A stretch of 64,000 bases of DNA from Tetradesmus obliquus (taxonomy: Eukaryota; Chlorophyta; Chlorophyceae; Sphaeropleales; Scenedesmaceae), in the NCBI GenBank assembly GCA_030272155.1, contig CP126202.1, positions 2,542,001-2,606,000 on the forward strand, read 5' to 3'. Below, piece by piece: positions 1 through 11,079 of this stretch. Every line of letters begins with the position of its first letter. Position 1 is the stretch's first letter. Below the pieces are notes generated by a model. The model was not told where the DNA came from and did not search any database. It worked only from the letters and a program-made list of their open reading frames with translations. A program made the position numbers and the translations under genes.

Positions 1-764
1 CTGTTATATAACATGTTGTTCAACATGTTACATACAGTTACAGTAACATGACAGTACGGAGCAGCAGCAGCAGCAGATGAGCATACAAAGTTGAGATGAG
101 GGTCCAGCTGCAGTGCAGAGTTCCCTCAGCCAACTGAGCTTTGCCGCATGCTGCTGTGCACGACCCAACTGCGCTTTGGCATTCTGCTGCCAAAAGTTGC
201 CTCAGCTGCGCTGCTGCAACCTGCAGCAAGAGGTTGGCGACAGTGCTCACTTGCAGCCGTTTACTGGAGTTGAACCAGCACCCAATGATTGCCTGGCAAT
301 GTGCAGCTGCTGTGCCTGTGTTGAGCAACGCAACTAGCAGCTCGCTCCGCTGCACCTGCCCATGGTGTGGCTTACTGCACTTCCCCTGCTGCTGCTGCTG
401 CTGCTGCTGCAAATGCCTCAACAAGCATGCCTGCCTGATGCAGTACTTGCACGAAGTTGCAAGCATGTTGCTACGCTAAAAGTACACCTGGTGCACTGTG
501 CTTGTGATGAGCACATTGTCGCAGACGTGCTAGACTTGCTGCCCGCACATACGGTTGCCTGGCATGGTGCTACTACATTCCCTGTATTAGATGCAACTTG
601 CAAGTGGGTGAGCCGTGACTGTGCGACAATCACAAACCCACCAACTCGCCAACTTGCAAGTTGTTTTCGAATGGTCACTGCTGCTGCTGCGTATGCCTCA
701 CAGCTGCACACCACACACCATGCATACTGTTCAGTGGACTGCAACTTTGTCGCTGATGCCGCAC
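1..764. other. Intron/low-complexity DNA left of CTP synthase exon 3
   Basis: No exon of CTP synthase is recognised here. The stretch holds a CTG run at about 388-411 and otherwise non-repetitive sequence without a convincing reading frame. It is probably intron 3 of the CTP synthase gene, since exon 3 ends with a donor GT at 763-764. Confidence 0.5.
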
Positions 765-1738
765 CTGGTACACTTTGCCTGTGGTGAGGTTGTTGTCGCG
801 AGTAAGCGTTATGTCCAGAAAGCGCTCATAGTTGCCCAGGTCCAAATCAACCTGCAGCAGCAGCAGCAGCAGCAGCAGTGATGACCGCTTGCTCCTACAC
901 TGCCTGCTGGTGTGCACTTCCAACTTGCAGCGCATGCAGTCAAGGCAGCTGCTGAGGATGACTCTTGCAGGAAGATTATGAGTGCTGCACTTCGGTGTGT
1001 GGTGCCGCAGTTGTTGCCGTTGCAGGTTCAGCAACTGCAGCAGCTGAGGTGTATACTGCCAGATGGCCATGATAATCTGCTGCTTTGATTCCCTGTATAT
1101 TCTGTGTGGGATGCAGCCTGGCATGTGGTGCTGTGGAGAGGTCGAGAAATGAGAAGCGCCTACAACCAGCTGAAGCGCGGACACACATCACGTTTCCATT
1201 GCTGAATCTGTGTCTCATTTCAGAGAGATTCTTCTGTTGGTGTTAGCTGCACACAGCTGCTCTCGCAGCATGCCCACTGCAGCGTGCCACAGCCGTGTAC
1301 TGCTACTGTGTTGATGCCCTGTGATTAGCTGCCAAGCAGCTGTCACTGCATCAGAGGACACTATCGTATTCATGTAAGACTGCTTGATGTTACGCTGCTG
1401 TGAAAACCACATCACATGCTACAGGTCTGCTGTGTGCAGCACCAACCCACTGCTGCTCACCTCCCCTCCATCATCCAGCACGAAAACCTCTCCGTGCTCG
1501 AAGGGCGACATGGTGCCGGCATCGATGTTGAGGTAAGGGTCTGCAACAAAGGCCCATAACGATCAGGCCGCATGCCCTGGCTGTGCTGCTGCACTGCCGC
1601 CCAGCGTGCTGCGCCCGCACCTATCTTGATGGAGGTCACGCGCAGCCCGCAGTTCTTCAAAAGCACACCAATACTACTGGCCGTAACTCCTTTTCCAAGC
1701 CCACTGACCACACCACCGGTGACCAGAACGTATTTCAT
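765..1738 (-). CDS. CTP synthase, N-terminal exons (partial)
   Basis: CTP synthase makes CTP from UTP, ATP and glutamine in the cytosol, the last step of pyrimidine nucleotide synthesis. Three exons are visible: 1621-1738, 1461-1540 and 765-851, with phases that close. The start at 1738 gives [18 protein letters not shown], the canonical N-terminus with the synthetase P-loop. An in-frame ATG 36 bases upstream is less likely because family members begin at MKY. Exon 2 encodes [20 protein letters not shown], and exon 3 encodes [13 protein letters not shown] followed by [13 protein letters not shown]. Together they give the first ~95 residues of a protein that is usually 550-600 long. The rest must lie left of the window; I recognise no further exon in 1-764. 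The acceptor of exon 3 is preceded by a pure CTG run (853-881). Confidence 0.93.
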
Positions 1739-2932
1739 TTTTGCTGCTTCGTTCCACGTGTGTGCCAGCGGCAACTACGCGTCCTAACAACACTAATTGA
1801 TTCCCAACACATACATTACACAAATGTATCGAGCACATCAGGCCGGACCAGCACTCGCGTCTTGTTAGTTATAACGAGCGGGCGCCAAAAGGGTTTGTTT
1901 GAATTTGGTGCCGGGTCAGTGTTGCATTTGTTCGAGGAAGCTGATCTTTCTCCGAATGCTGCAAGCGTTGCCGTTTTTACTCAAGTACGGGTTCATGGTA
2001 ATGGAATGTGATGGCAAAGTGAACACCAGCCAGGCAGGTGCGATGCTCAAACCTCTTTTACATAATTGTGGCAGGCAGGATGGGCTCCAAGTAGAAGCGA
2101 AGGAACGCAGAGATCATGCTGTTTACTGCTGGGTTGGGTGCGGTGTGCTCAAAGACAAGAAGCGGTAAGGCTGCCTCTGAGGTTATGCTGTGACCCATCG
2201 CCAGCCCAGTGGGCTTGCAAGCAGCTGACCCTTGTTGCTCAAACGTCTACATCATGCAGATTACAGAAAGCGGACAAGAAGCCACAGCCCAACATCGTTC
2301 GACATATTATACCGTTTAAGCATGCTGTTTAAGCAAGCTGTGGTGTAACACCAGCAAAATAAGAGCGCTGTGTCCCCATGCCCAGCTGACTCTGCAGCGG
2401 TGCTGTACTTCAGCAACAGCATCAGCTGCTCAACACCAAACAAAAAGATACCAAAAGTCCCAACATCTGTTCTTTAGCACAGCCAGAACTCCTTGGCAAT
2501 GACCTCTGCAAGCACACGCCAAGCTGGCAAGCCACGACTCACTGCAAACACCTATGGTAGCACTGCCGTACTCGTGGCGCGGCAACCGCATGCCAGCTCA
2601 GCTATGCATCCCGCTTCTTCAAGCCATTCAACCCTGCCCACCAGGGTGACAAGGGTCCAGCATTGCCATAAACCCTAGCCCCCCACCCCAGCTGACAGCA
2701 TGTATACTTTACTGTAGTACAGCATGCTGCAGTAACCCACCAGCACACCCCTGCTGCGCCCCCACCACCACCACCACCCCAGCCCCTCCCCCACCCCGCG
2801 CCACACCCTGCATGTGAAGCTTGTTGCTGCAGCCGCCAGCAACACAGCACCCCTGCCCCAACCCCTAAGCAATGCCACCCCAATGCATCCCTAGCTCACA
2901 CGATTGTCACCCAGTGAAATCTTCCTTCCCCT
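1739..2932. other. Intergenic: CTP synthase 5' flank and Alba 3' flank
   Basis: Both flanking genes read leftward. The stretch should therefore hold the 3' UTR of the Alba gene and the promoter of CTP synthase. A TTACA (TGTAA on the minus strand) at 2271-2275 is a possible poly(A) signal, but it would imply a ~660 b 3' UTR. A CCACC-rich patch lies at 2758-2800. Nothing else is supported. Confidence 0.4.
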
Positions 2933-5900
2933 TCACTCGATGTGCTCCACGCCTGCACCCTCGCCCATGCCAGCATCCCCGCCTGCGCCGCCGCCGCGCC
3001 GCGGCCTGTTGCGGCGCGGGCCCCGGTGCCGGCCGCCACCCCCCTCGTGGTGCTCGTAAGCAGCATCTCCCTCGCCACCCTCGCCACCTGCGCCGCCGCC
3101 ACGCCTGCCGCGGCCCCTGCCCCTGCGGCCCCTGCAAACAAACAAGCGGACAGAGAAGCTTCAAAGGCAAGATGCCAAACCCCTCGTGCTGTTTGCAGCA
3201 GCATCACCCTCGCCACCGCCGCCGCCACGCCTTCCGCGGCCCCTGCCCCTGCGGCCTCTGTGTGTAAACAACGGGGGTGACAGCAGCGTGCAGAGTGACA
3301 GGATGCTTGGAGGATGCTTGCCAGACGAATGCAGGTGCAGGATGGACAGTCAGCGGGCAAGGGCCTGGGCAGCATGCAGGTGCATGCCAATGCGTGGTGC
3401 TCGCCAGCATCGCCCTCGCCACCCTCGCCACCTGGGCCGCCGCCGCCTGCCGCGGCCCCTGCCCCTGCGGCCCCTGTAGGTACAAAAACGGGAGTGACAG
3501 CAGCGTGCAGAAAGAAAGGATGCTTGCAGGACGATCGCAGGTGCGGTATCGACAGCCAGAGGGCAAGGGCCTGGGTACCATGCATATGCATGCCAATGCG
3601 TGGTGCTCGCCAGCAGCATCTCCCCCCTCGCCGCCCTCGCCACCTGGGCCGCCCCCACGCCGGCCGCGGCACCTGCCCCTGCCCCTGCGGCCCCTGTGCA
3701 CGACCAATCGCAAACAGGTTACAAAACAACAAAACAGGCCTCAGGAAGATCCAGCCGCGGGCCCTGCCCCCGCAGCCCCTGCATACAACCGGGTTGAAAG
3801 CAGCTTACAGAGTGAGACGCTGCTTGCAGGACGTTTGCAGGTGCAGGATGCACAGCCAGGCGAGACCTGGCACGGTATGCATACACAAGTCTGCTGCATT
3901 GCAACTGCAGCTGCCGCCTCTCACCTGCCGCGCCCCCTGTAGCCCTCTCCACCGCCCTCTCCTCCCTCTGCTGCGCCCTCCTCGCCAGCTGCTCCGTTGC
4001 TGTCGCCGCCCCTGCCCCTGCCACGCCCGCGGCCCCTGCAAATGACACGCAGTGGAACGCATGCAGCACACACAAATGTTCCTCAGCACTGCCGATGCCT
4101 TGGCCATACATGCTACTGCTATTGTTGGAGCTGGTTTTAATTGCGGGCAGCAGCCGCTGCAAGCGCTTAGCCCGCAGCTGGCGCACAGCTTCTTTTGATG
4201 TGCTGCTACCATCAGCAGCCCATGTTGCTGCGCCCATGCGCAAAAAAAAACACTCGGATACACCAGCAATGTGCCCACATATGCCTGGAAGCAGCAATTC
4301 TCACACACAGCTGCACTCCAGCGGCAGCAGACTAGCAGTGGAGGTGCCACAAAAGAATATGCACTTCTGAAATTGAATACTTTGCAACTGTGCAGTGCCC
4401 ACCTGCCGCGTGGGCGCCTGGACCTGCGGTCCTCCCCAAGCTCCTCAGGGTCCAGCGGCTTCACCTGCAGAAAGTAACATGTTACATGTGTCAAATGACA
4501 TATCCTAGCAACGTTTGTATTGAGCTGGCATGCAGGTGTCCCGAAGATCCTCAGGGTCCAGCGGCTTGACCTGCAAAAAGTAACATGTACATGTGTCAAA
4601 TGACATGTTTCGGTATGCCACAAAAGTTGTAGTGAGCTATGGCGTAATTGCTTGACTGACGACACTTGTGTTGGCTGGCACGTGTGTCCAGGTGCACTAG
4701 ATATCTGCTGCTTGTACTTGCACCAGCATATTGCACGGACTGACATCAGTGCACCAGCGCTTTTCGAGGCAATGCAATGCCGCATCAGCCCACCTGGTCC
4801 TCAGGCAGTGGCGGCTGGTAGCCCACGTCGCTGCTGTCCAGCGGCTCCCGGCTCAGGATGATGGTGATGACACTGACGCGGCGCGTGGTCTCCAGCCTGC
4901 GCAGCAGCAGCAGCAGCAGCAGCAGCCGCCGAAAGTTCACTTGCTAGTTTACAACAACAACTAGTATGTGTGGATCCATGCCAACATTGGACACTCAGCG
5001 GCACAACGAGTGTGATGGTGATGACGCTGACGCGGCGCGTGGTCAACAGCCTGCAGGAGACAGACACAACGAGTTCACACGAGTCCATGTATGCAGGATG
5101 TCGGGAGGGATGGACAAGGAACGACCGGAACTTAACAAGTCCTTCGTGAAAACGACATCTGCTTTTGAATGAAAAGCGCCTCATGAACTTCGTTTGTGCA
5201 GTGAGGCGCACCTGTCCAGGCCCTCCTCCTTGGGCTCCCACACGTCCACGATGCACAACAAGCAGCAACCAAAACCCTGGACCCTTCAATCCTACATCTG
5301 CCAGTTTAAAACCGCAAACCCTGCAGCACATCACACCTGTCCAGGCCCTCCTCCTTGGGCTCCCACACGTCCACGATGTTGGTGGAGGCGATGGAGGTGA
5401 GCTGGTGCAGCCCCACCATGCGGCGCTTCAGGATCTCGGCTGCAGCACATGAAGAAAGTATGCAGACCAGCAGATAGTGTAGCTGAGACAGATCGAGTTC
5501 AATTCAAGTGTTAGAGGTGAGCTGGTGCAGCCCCACCATGCGGCGCTTCAGGATCTCGGCTGTTGACGCAGCAGCAAAAAAAAACAGTAGTTCAACAGTT
5601 TCAAGGGTCAGGCAGAAGAGGTGCGGTTGGTTGGGGTGTCTGGTAACCAGCCTGTGGAGTAAGCAGTGCAAGCTGAGCTGGTGCAGTCCCACCATGCGGT
5701 GCTGGAGCATTTTGGCTGCATGGTGCAAGCAGCAACGACAGAAAGGCCACGGATCAAATGCAGCACACGGGTTGCATGGGTGGAAAGGATCATGTTGATT
5801 GGGGTGTCAATATGCTGGATTTGGGGATGCATTGGCTTTATGGTGGCGTATGCCATTGACCATCATGCTGCAGATGGCTTTCATCACCTTGAACACCGTC

Positions 5901-7364
5901 AAACACTACCCCAAGATAACTCACCCACGACCACGGTCTTGTTGATGGCCTTGCCCATGCCCTTGAGCACCACGCTGCTGTGGCCCTTCTCCTCCAGCAG
6001 CGGCATACATAAATCAAAACAGCATCAAAAGAAACAAAAACAAGAACAAAAGGCACCGTTGCATCAGCTAAATATCACCTGCAAAACCAACAATACACAA
6101 AGAAAGCTGTGCATAGCAGCGCTCACCCACGACCACGGTCTTGTTGATGGCCTTGCCCATGCCCTTCAGCACCACGCTGCTGTGGCCCTTCTCCTCCAGC
6201 AGCGCCATCGCGTAGCTGATGTAGTTGCGCACCTTGTTCACCGCAGTGATGCGCACCTGAGCAGAAATAACACATTGTTGCAGGCAGCAGAGGCATGACA
6301 TGCCTTTGATGAGTCCTGTGTGGTAGGTGGTTTGATGCTGTGCAGGCATGTACCTTGTTCACCGCGGTGGTGCGCACCTGGTGCAGCACAGCAGGATAGC
6401 ATCCATCACAGCAGCAACGGCATAAGGTGCAGCACAGGGGGCAAGAACTGGTCTGCATATCTGGTGGATGTGGTGCGATGCCACAAGCCTTTTTCAACAC
6501 AATTATGCGCACTAAAAGCAAGCAGCACAGCACAGCACAGTTCAGCACAGCACAACACAGCAGGTGATTGGCGAGATGCAGCAGCCAAATCAGCAGAGGC
6601 ACGACTGGCCTTCAAGGACTCATCGGCAGTGGCCCAGGCAGTGTTTTTTCATCCAGGTGCGCACAACACAGGTACTAAATTGCATGCTGTTAACTATCTA
6701 ACAATGCTCGACACGAGTACACACAGTTCTCGGCATGCAGCTTCAGCTAGATAGCCAGTAGTGTGTGTGTGGCACTAAGAAACTGCAGCTGTGTGCTAAC
6801 AAGCACTGCCTGCCACGCAGCTGCTTCAGAAACCGATCCAGGGGCGTGGCTTGTGTGAAACAGGTACACACGTGTGCTGCTCTGTTCTGGTGCGCAGTAC
6901 CGGAACGGTACATGCTGCTTGGATGTCTATGTGCTGGTTTGCTCATTCGGCTGCTACACCTCCAACATCACTGTTCGACGCGGCTGTCTGTGCAGCACCA
7001 CACATAAAGTGCACTGTTTGCAGCATGATTCTGTTTGACAAGGCACGGCCTGTGCACATGTTCCGCAGACAACAGTGTCTGGAGCGGGTTGCCCGCCCAT
7101 CGCAGCTGCCAAACCTCAGTGACTGCTCAGGTACCTTTGCAACAACCAGCACCACTTGACAAAGTCAAGCGTAACAAATCTCCAATCTTTGAGAGCATAT
7201 GTGTTGCTTGATGGTCTACAAGCTGCATGATCAAGGCAGATCACAAGGTAACTTGCTGCTGTGTGCAGCAGCTGCATTGAATCCACTCACTGGGCTCAAC
7301 TCACCTCATTTTCCTGGATTTCACTGTCATTGCGCTCCTTTGGAACCCTTTTGTAGGCCTCCAT
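2933..7364 (-). CDS. Alba-domain protein with C-terminal RGG tail
   Basis: Alba-family proteins bind RNA and DNA; in plants and algae the longer RGG-tailed form works in mRNA storage and translation. Seven exons read in frame: 7305-7364, 6127-6256, 5337-5439, 4794-4896, 4403-4464, 3925-4035 and 2933-3131, giving 255 residues. The start at 7362-7364 gives MEAYKRVPKERNDSEIQENE joined to VRITAVNKVRNYISYAMALL, the conserved Alba entry. GKAINKTVVVAEILKRR, VWEPKEEGLDR and TTRRVSVITITL follow. Residues ~150-255 are Arg/Gly-rich (RGRGRGRG, GGEGGEGD), ending GVEHIE and a stop at 2933. Several exons have nearby partial copies, listed separately. Splicing one of the upstream copies of exon 7 into the message would lengthen the RGG tail, so tail length is the least certain part of the model. 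Confidence 0.9.
3190..3705 (-). repeat. Echo array of the Alba RGG exon start
   Basis: Three copies of the 5' part of Alba exon 7 (3060-3131) lie upstream of it in the intron: 3190-3263, 3399-3478 and 3612-3703. Each keeps an AG directly before a GGCCGCAGGGGC-like exon start and the Gly/Arg/Glu coding pattern. Each then runs into a similar ~130 b non-coding stretch, so the unit is ~215 b. A shorter piece at 3757-3781 may be a fourth, older copy. Confidence 0.8.
4403..5056 (-). repeat. Echo copies of Alba exon 4 and exon 5 starts
   Basis: The start of exon 5 (VKPLDPEE, edge at 4464) is repeated at about 4541-4573 as VKPLDPEDLR. The copy carries ~40 b of upstream intron: both copies are followed on the plus strand by AAGTAACATG..TGTGTCAAATGACAT. 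The start of exon 4 (LETTRRVSVITITL, edge at 4896) is repeated at about 5003-5047 as LTTRRVSVITITL. The repeated unit therefore spans the splice acceptor. Confidence 0.85.
5207..5715 (-). repeat. Echo copies of both ends of Alba exon 3
   Basis: Exon 3 is 5337-5439. Its 3' end (VDVWEPKEEGLDR plus donor) is copied downstream at 5207-5256. Its 5' end (AEILKRRMVGLHQLTS) is copied upstream at 5515-5562, nearly unchanged, and again at 5672-5716 as AKMLQHRMVGLHQLS. The farther copy is more diverged. Confidence 0.85.
5924..6381 (-). repeat. Echo copies of both ends of Alba exon 2
   Basis: The 3' half of exon 2 (6127-6205), with its donor, is copied downstream at 5924-6003 with about two base changes. 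It then breaks off into unrelated intron. The 5' end of exon 2 (VRITAVNKV) is copied upstream at 6354-6378 as VRTTAVNKV. A very short third match lies near 6655-6664. Confidence 0.85.
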
Positions 7365-9499
7365 CGTACTGGCTAGAAGAACTTCGGGTATCGACGAGAC
7401 CAACTGCTGCTGTTTGTGCCGAGAAGGAGTATGCGAGAATGATCGCGCTACGTACGCTTCTCAACAAGCAAAGTATATCGATAACTTTCAAGAAATTAAG
7501 GTTTAATCGCCAACGGCCTGTAAACTTCGCTGGCCCGTCTCTGCCAAACGGAACTGCCTCGTTCAACAACTGGTTTCGTTGATCAGGCACGCGATCGATG
7601 AACACAAAACATGGCTACTGGTCAAGCTGATGCAGACGCCGTGATGCAGTGACGTGGCACTGTTGGTGTTTAGTGCAAGGGCTCAAAGACCGGGCCCATT
7701 GGGTGCAGAAAGGTTGAACCTTTCTGCACTTAGGTGGCCTCTGTCCTCCTTGCAGCGCTGGCATGCACCTTGTGGAGCAGTTAGACAGGTTCATGTGACC
7801 TGACAACATTGCAAGGGCACAATATCATGGCATTGATGGGTTACATGCGCAAAACGCAATTGTTGAACTTGTTCAGCAAGGTTTGGGCAGCCAGTGAAAG
7901 GCTCATTGGGCATCTTCATCACCACAGAATCACAGCCCCAAAACACAACAAGCCTGAGCAGAAAACACGTACTTCTACTCAAGAGCGCCACAAGCTGCTG
8001 GCTTACTAGTGACGGTCACTAGTCGTTACTAGTGACTGCAGTGGCACTGCCAAGTGCTGCGACGATGTCAGCAGCACACAACATCAATGGTATGATACCA
8101 CCGGCTATCGACACTACACCACGCATCCATGGACACACCATACCTTGTGTTGATGCTGCTGGATCACAGCACAAGCATATGATGGCAACTGCTAGGCAGG
8201 CAATTGCGCTGTCACCACAAACACCAGCCAGCTGCTGCAAAATAGTACAGTCCTTTGGCAGCACATACACCAGGTAACGTTGCTGCCCATCATTCTGTGA
8301 TGTGGCCAGCCAGTGCTGTCAGGCCTGCCACGTTGAGCCAGAGCAGCTGCCAGCAGTCGGCAGCAGGCTGTTATTGTCCTGCAAGAAATCAACGCTCACT
8401 GTGTGTAGCTGTACAACAGCAAGGTGCCTGTAGCAGATAAACACCTTGCGCTGAAGCCTGCCTGTGCGGCAAGCAACCTGCTGTTGCACAGCCCCGCTTG
8501 CTTGCACAGTTGTGCAACATGAGTGCCGAGACAGCACGCACGCATTAGAGACTGCCATCAGCAAAACGACTTCATCTCACAACCTCTCAGCGACTTGTGC
8601 GCCCTAGAGGCAAGGCATATGCGGCACTGGCATGCATCACCCAAGCGGGTGGCAGCAACACTCGACTCTGCTTGCACCGAACAGAGCGCGCAAAGGAGTC
8701 AGCAGAAGCAAGGCAGCCCTACTTGCTTCATGACTGCGTGAAGATATGCAAAAAAAAAACAAGCCATCATGAAGAGGCTGTTTGATTGTAGAAGCTGACT
8801 TCATGCTCCAGAAGCAATCACAGCTGGGTGCTTCTATGACATGCACAAATGCCTGTATTGCTCGAGCAGGTGACCCCCAAGATATCTGCTTGCAAGGCAT
8901 TGACTGTGCCTCAACAGTTTTGTACAGAACATGCTCCACGAGATATGCCACACCCAATTAGCCAGAAAGCACAGCAGCACCTGCACACAAAGCTCTGAGA
9001 ACACGCGGCAGGCTCATATGTGTCTGTAGAAAGCTGGCGTTGTCGGCAACGCTCGTGTACACTCCACTATAGAACAGCTCCATCAAACACAGTAGCGGTG
9101 TCTTCTCACATGCTTTGAGAGCACATCCCTCTCACCACACTTCTCTTGTCGACAGACCTGCACTCTACCTAAGCACTGTATAGCCGACACCCTGCAAGCT
9201 CAGTGCTGCGCTTGCTATGCTGCTGCCACTCATCACACCCTGTCATGCTTGACTCTCGGTCAAACTAACAGCTGCATGTTTGACTGCAATGACTGCTGTC
9301 ATGGAACCCTCGCTACTGTTTTTGTCTGCAGCCAGGCACTTTCCTGCAAGCTGCAGCGCTAGCCGCGCCTTGCAGCGCTAACTGCAAAACAGGTGACAGC
9401 TGACATCTGACACAGCCAGGCCTGTAGCCACTGGCTAGAGTGATTCCACACACCCCATACGCAAGGATCATAGGAGAGACGAAACATGCCGCAGCGCAT
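7365..9499. other. Intergenic, 2.1 kb, no gene recognised
   Basis: This is the gap between the Alba start and the stop of the next leftward gene. It should hold the Alba promoter and the 3' UTR of the plastid protein. I see no family-like reading frame. A small palindrome ACTAGTGAC-G-GTCACTAGT sits at 8005-8023, with a third half-copy at 8028-8036. Confidence 0.4.
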
Positions 9500-11079
9500 C
9501 TACACAGATGTCTTCTGCACCACGACTGCAGTTGCTGCCAGCATTGCCACCAGCACTCCCACAAGGAACGGCAGGTAGGGCACTGCTGCCACCTTGTCAT
9601 CTGGCTTGTAGTAGGTCTTGATGTTCTTGACCTGCTCCTCCTCAACCCTGCAAATATAACAGACATTACCTGTGTTACTAACAGTCTGTAACAATGTGTG
9701 ACGAACCTGATGATCCTGCTTCTGGACGTGTTGGTGTTTGGCAGGTTGCTGTCGTTCGATGGTGGTGGCACATGGCAGAGTGCACGCAAAGGGAACAGCA
9801 AGCATGGGTGGTTGCTGTGCTGGTCCAGGTGCTACTGAGAATTGCAAGGATACTGGTCTAGTGCACCCAGCAGCAGCCAGCAGCAGCAGCAGCGTTGTGC
9901 CTCACCAGTCCTTCCAGTAGTCGCGTGCAGTGCCACCAATCTTCCTGCGCAGAGCCCTGCAGATGAATACACATGCAGTTGCAGCATGGCGGTCAGGACA
10001 CAGGCCATCAAGAGCAACAAAAGCTGGAAACCAATGTGGAGTTTCAATATGTTTTAACATCTGCGTGTTGATACGGATGCACAGCCAAGGGTTTTGTTGT
10101 AACGTTGAAATGCAACATGCTTGCATCTGTGACAGCAAGTCTGCAAACCCGCCTAGCTATGGCTGCAGCAGCATCGCGGCAATTGCTGTCAGGCTACGCA
10201 ATCCGCAGCACTGCCACTCACTGATACTGCTCGGGGGTCATCTTGCCATCTGCAGCAGTTTCGTGCCAATGAAACACAGGCAACGCAGTGTCACTTACTC
10301 ACATACTGCACAGTGACTATAGCGCCAGCTGGGCAAAGGCCCATTGCACGAGGACCCAGTAGTTCAGGCGCACAATCCATCTGGTGCAAGCTGCTGTAAA
10401 ATGAACTTGAAGCTGCTCCTCGGCCAGCACTGTAGCTAGTGCAGCTAGTGTGCCACCAGCAACAGCAACTGCTGCTGCTGCTGCTGCTGCTGCAGAAGCA
10501 AGGTTTAACATCGTTCATTGCAATGACTACTCATAGCACAGCAGCACCCTCCTCACCTGGGCCACGCTCGCCATACTTTGCCTCATACAGCAGCTCAGCA
10601 TCCTTCTTGCTGCGCACTGCTGCAAAGTCAAACGCGTTCAGCGTCTGAGACATGAAGGACTCCTTTGGCCTGCAGGTGAAGCAGCAGCAGGAGCAGCAGC
10701 CAGGGTCAGCCTGAGCCTGTGCTGGCAGTGGCACTGCTGGGATGGCGCCTCAAATCCCCGCCCAGCCCTGGCGGTCGCCTTGCTACAAGTCGCGACGTGA
10801 TTGTTGTTAAAGCATCGTTTTCATATCAATCACGGAATGTTTCGCGCTAAAGGTGCCGGGCAACGCTTGAGCAAGGCTGCAGCCACACAATTGCCATCCA
10901 CCACAGGCCAGTACTCACAGCTCCTTTGGCACGCTGCTGCTCTTGCCCTTTGTGGTTGTCTGCTTAGTGGTCTTTGGCTTCTCAACCACAGCGGCACCGG
11001 CACGCTTGCCGAAGAGTGCCATTGGCTTCACTGCTGCCCTGCTCGAGCTGACGCGCATTGAACGCATTTGCGTCTGCAT
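9500..11079 (-). CDS. Predicted plastid protein with C-terminal membrane anchor
   Basis: I do not recognise the family by name. Five exons join in frame: 10919-11079, 10557-10669, 10222-10249, 9906-9956 and 9500-9647, giving 166 residues. The N-terminus (MQTQMRSMRVSSSRAAVKPM) is rich in Ser, Arg and Ala and lacks acidic residues, as in algal chloroplast transit peptides. A basic Thr/Lys stretch follows. The middle carries the pattern LNAFDFAAVRSKKDAELLYE, DGKMTPEQYQALRRKIGG and TARDYWKDWVE. Residues ~141-162 (VPYLPFLVGVLVAMLAATAV) form one membrane span, with only a few residues after it. This suggests a thylakoid or envelope tail-anchored protein; membrane choice and function are inference. 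The microexon 10222-10249 (28 b) is supported by phase and by both splice sites. No echo copies were noticed around its exons. Confidence 0.82.

Noticed and set aside
2942-4045. Long plus-strand frames rich in Pro, Ala and Arg opposite the Alba tail
   Set aside because: They are mirror images of the GC-rich RGG repeats on the other strand. The minus-strand reading continues an Alba gene with correct splice phases.
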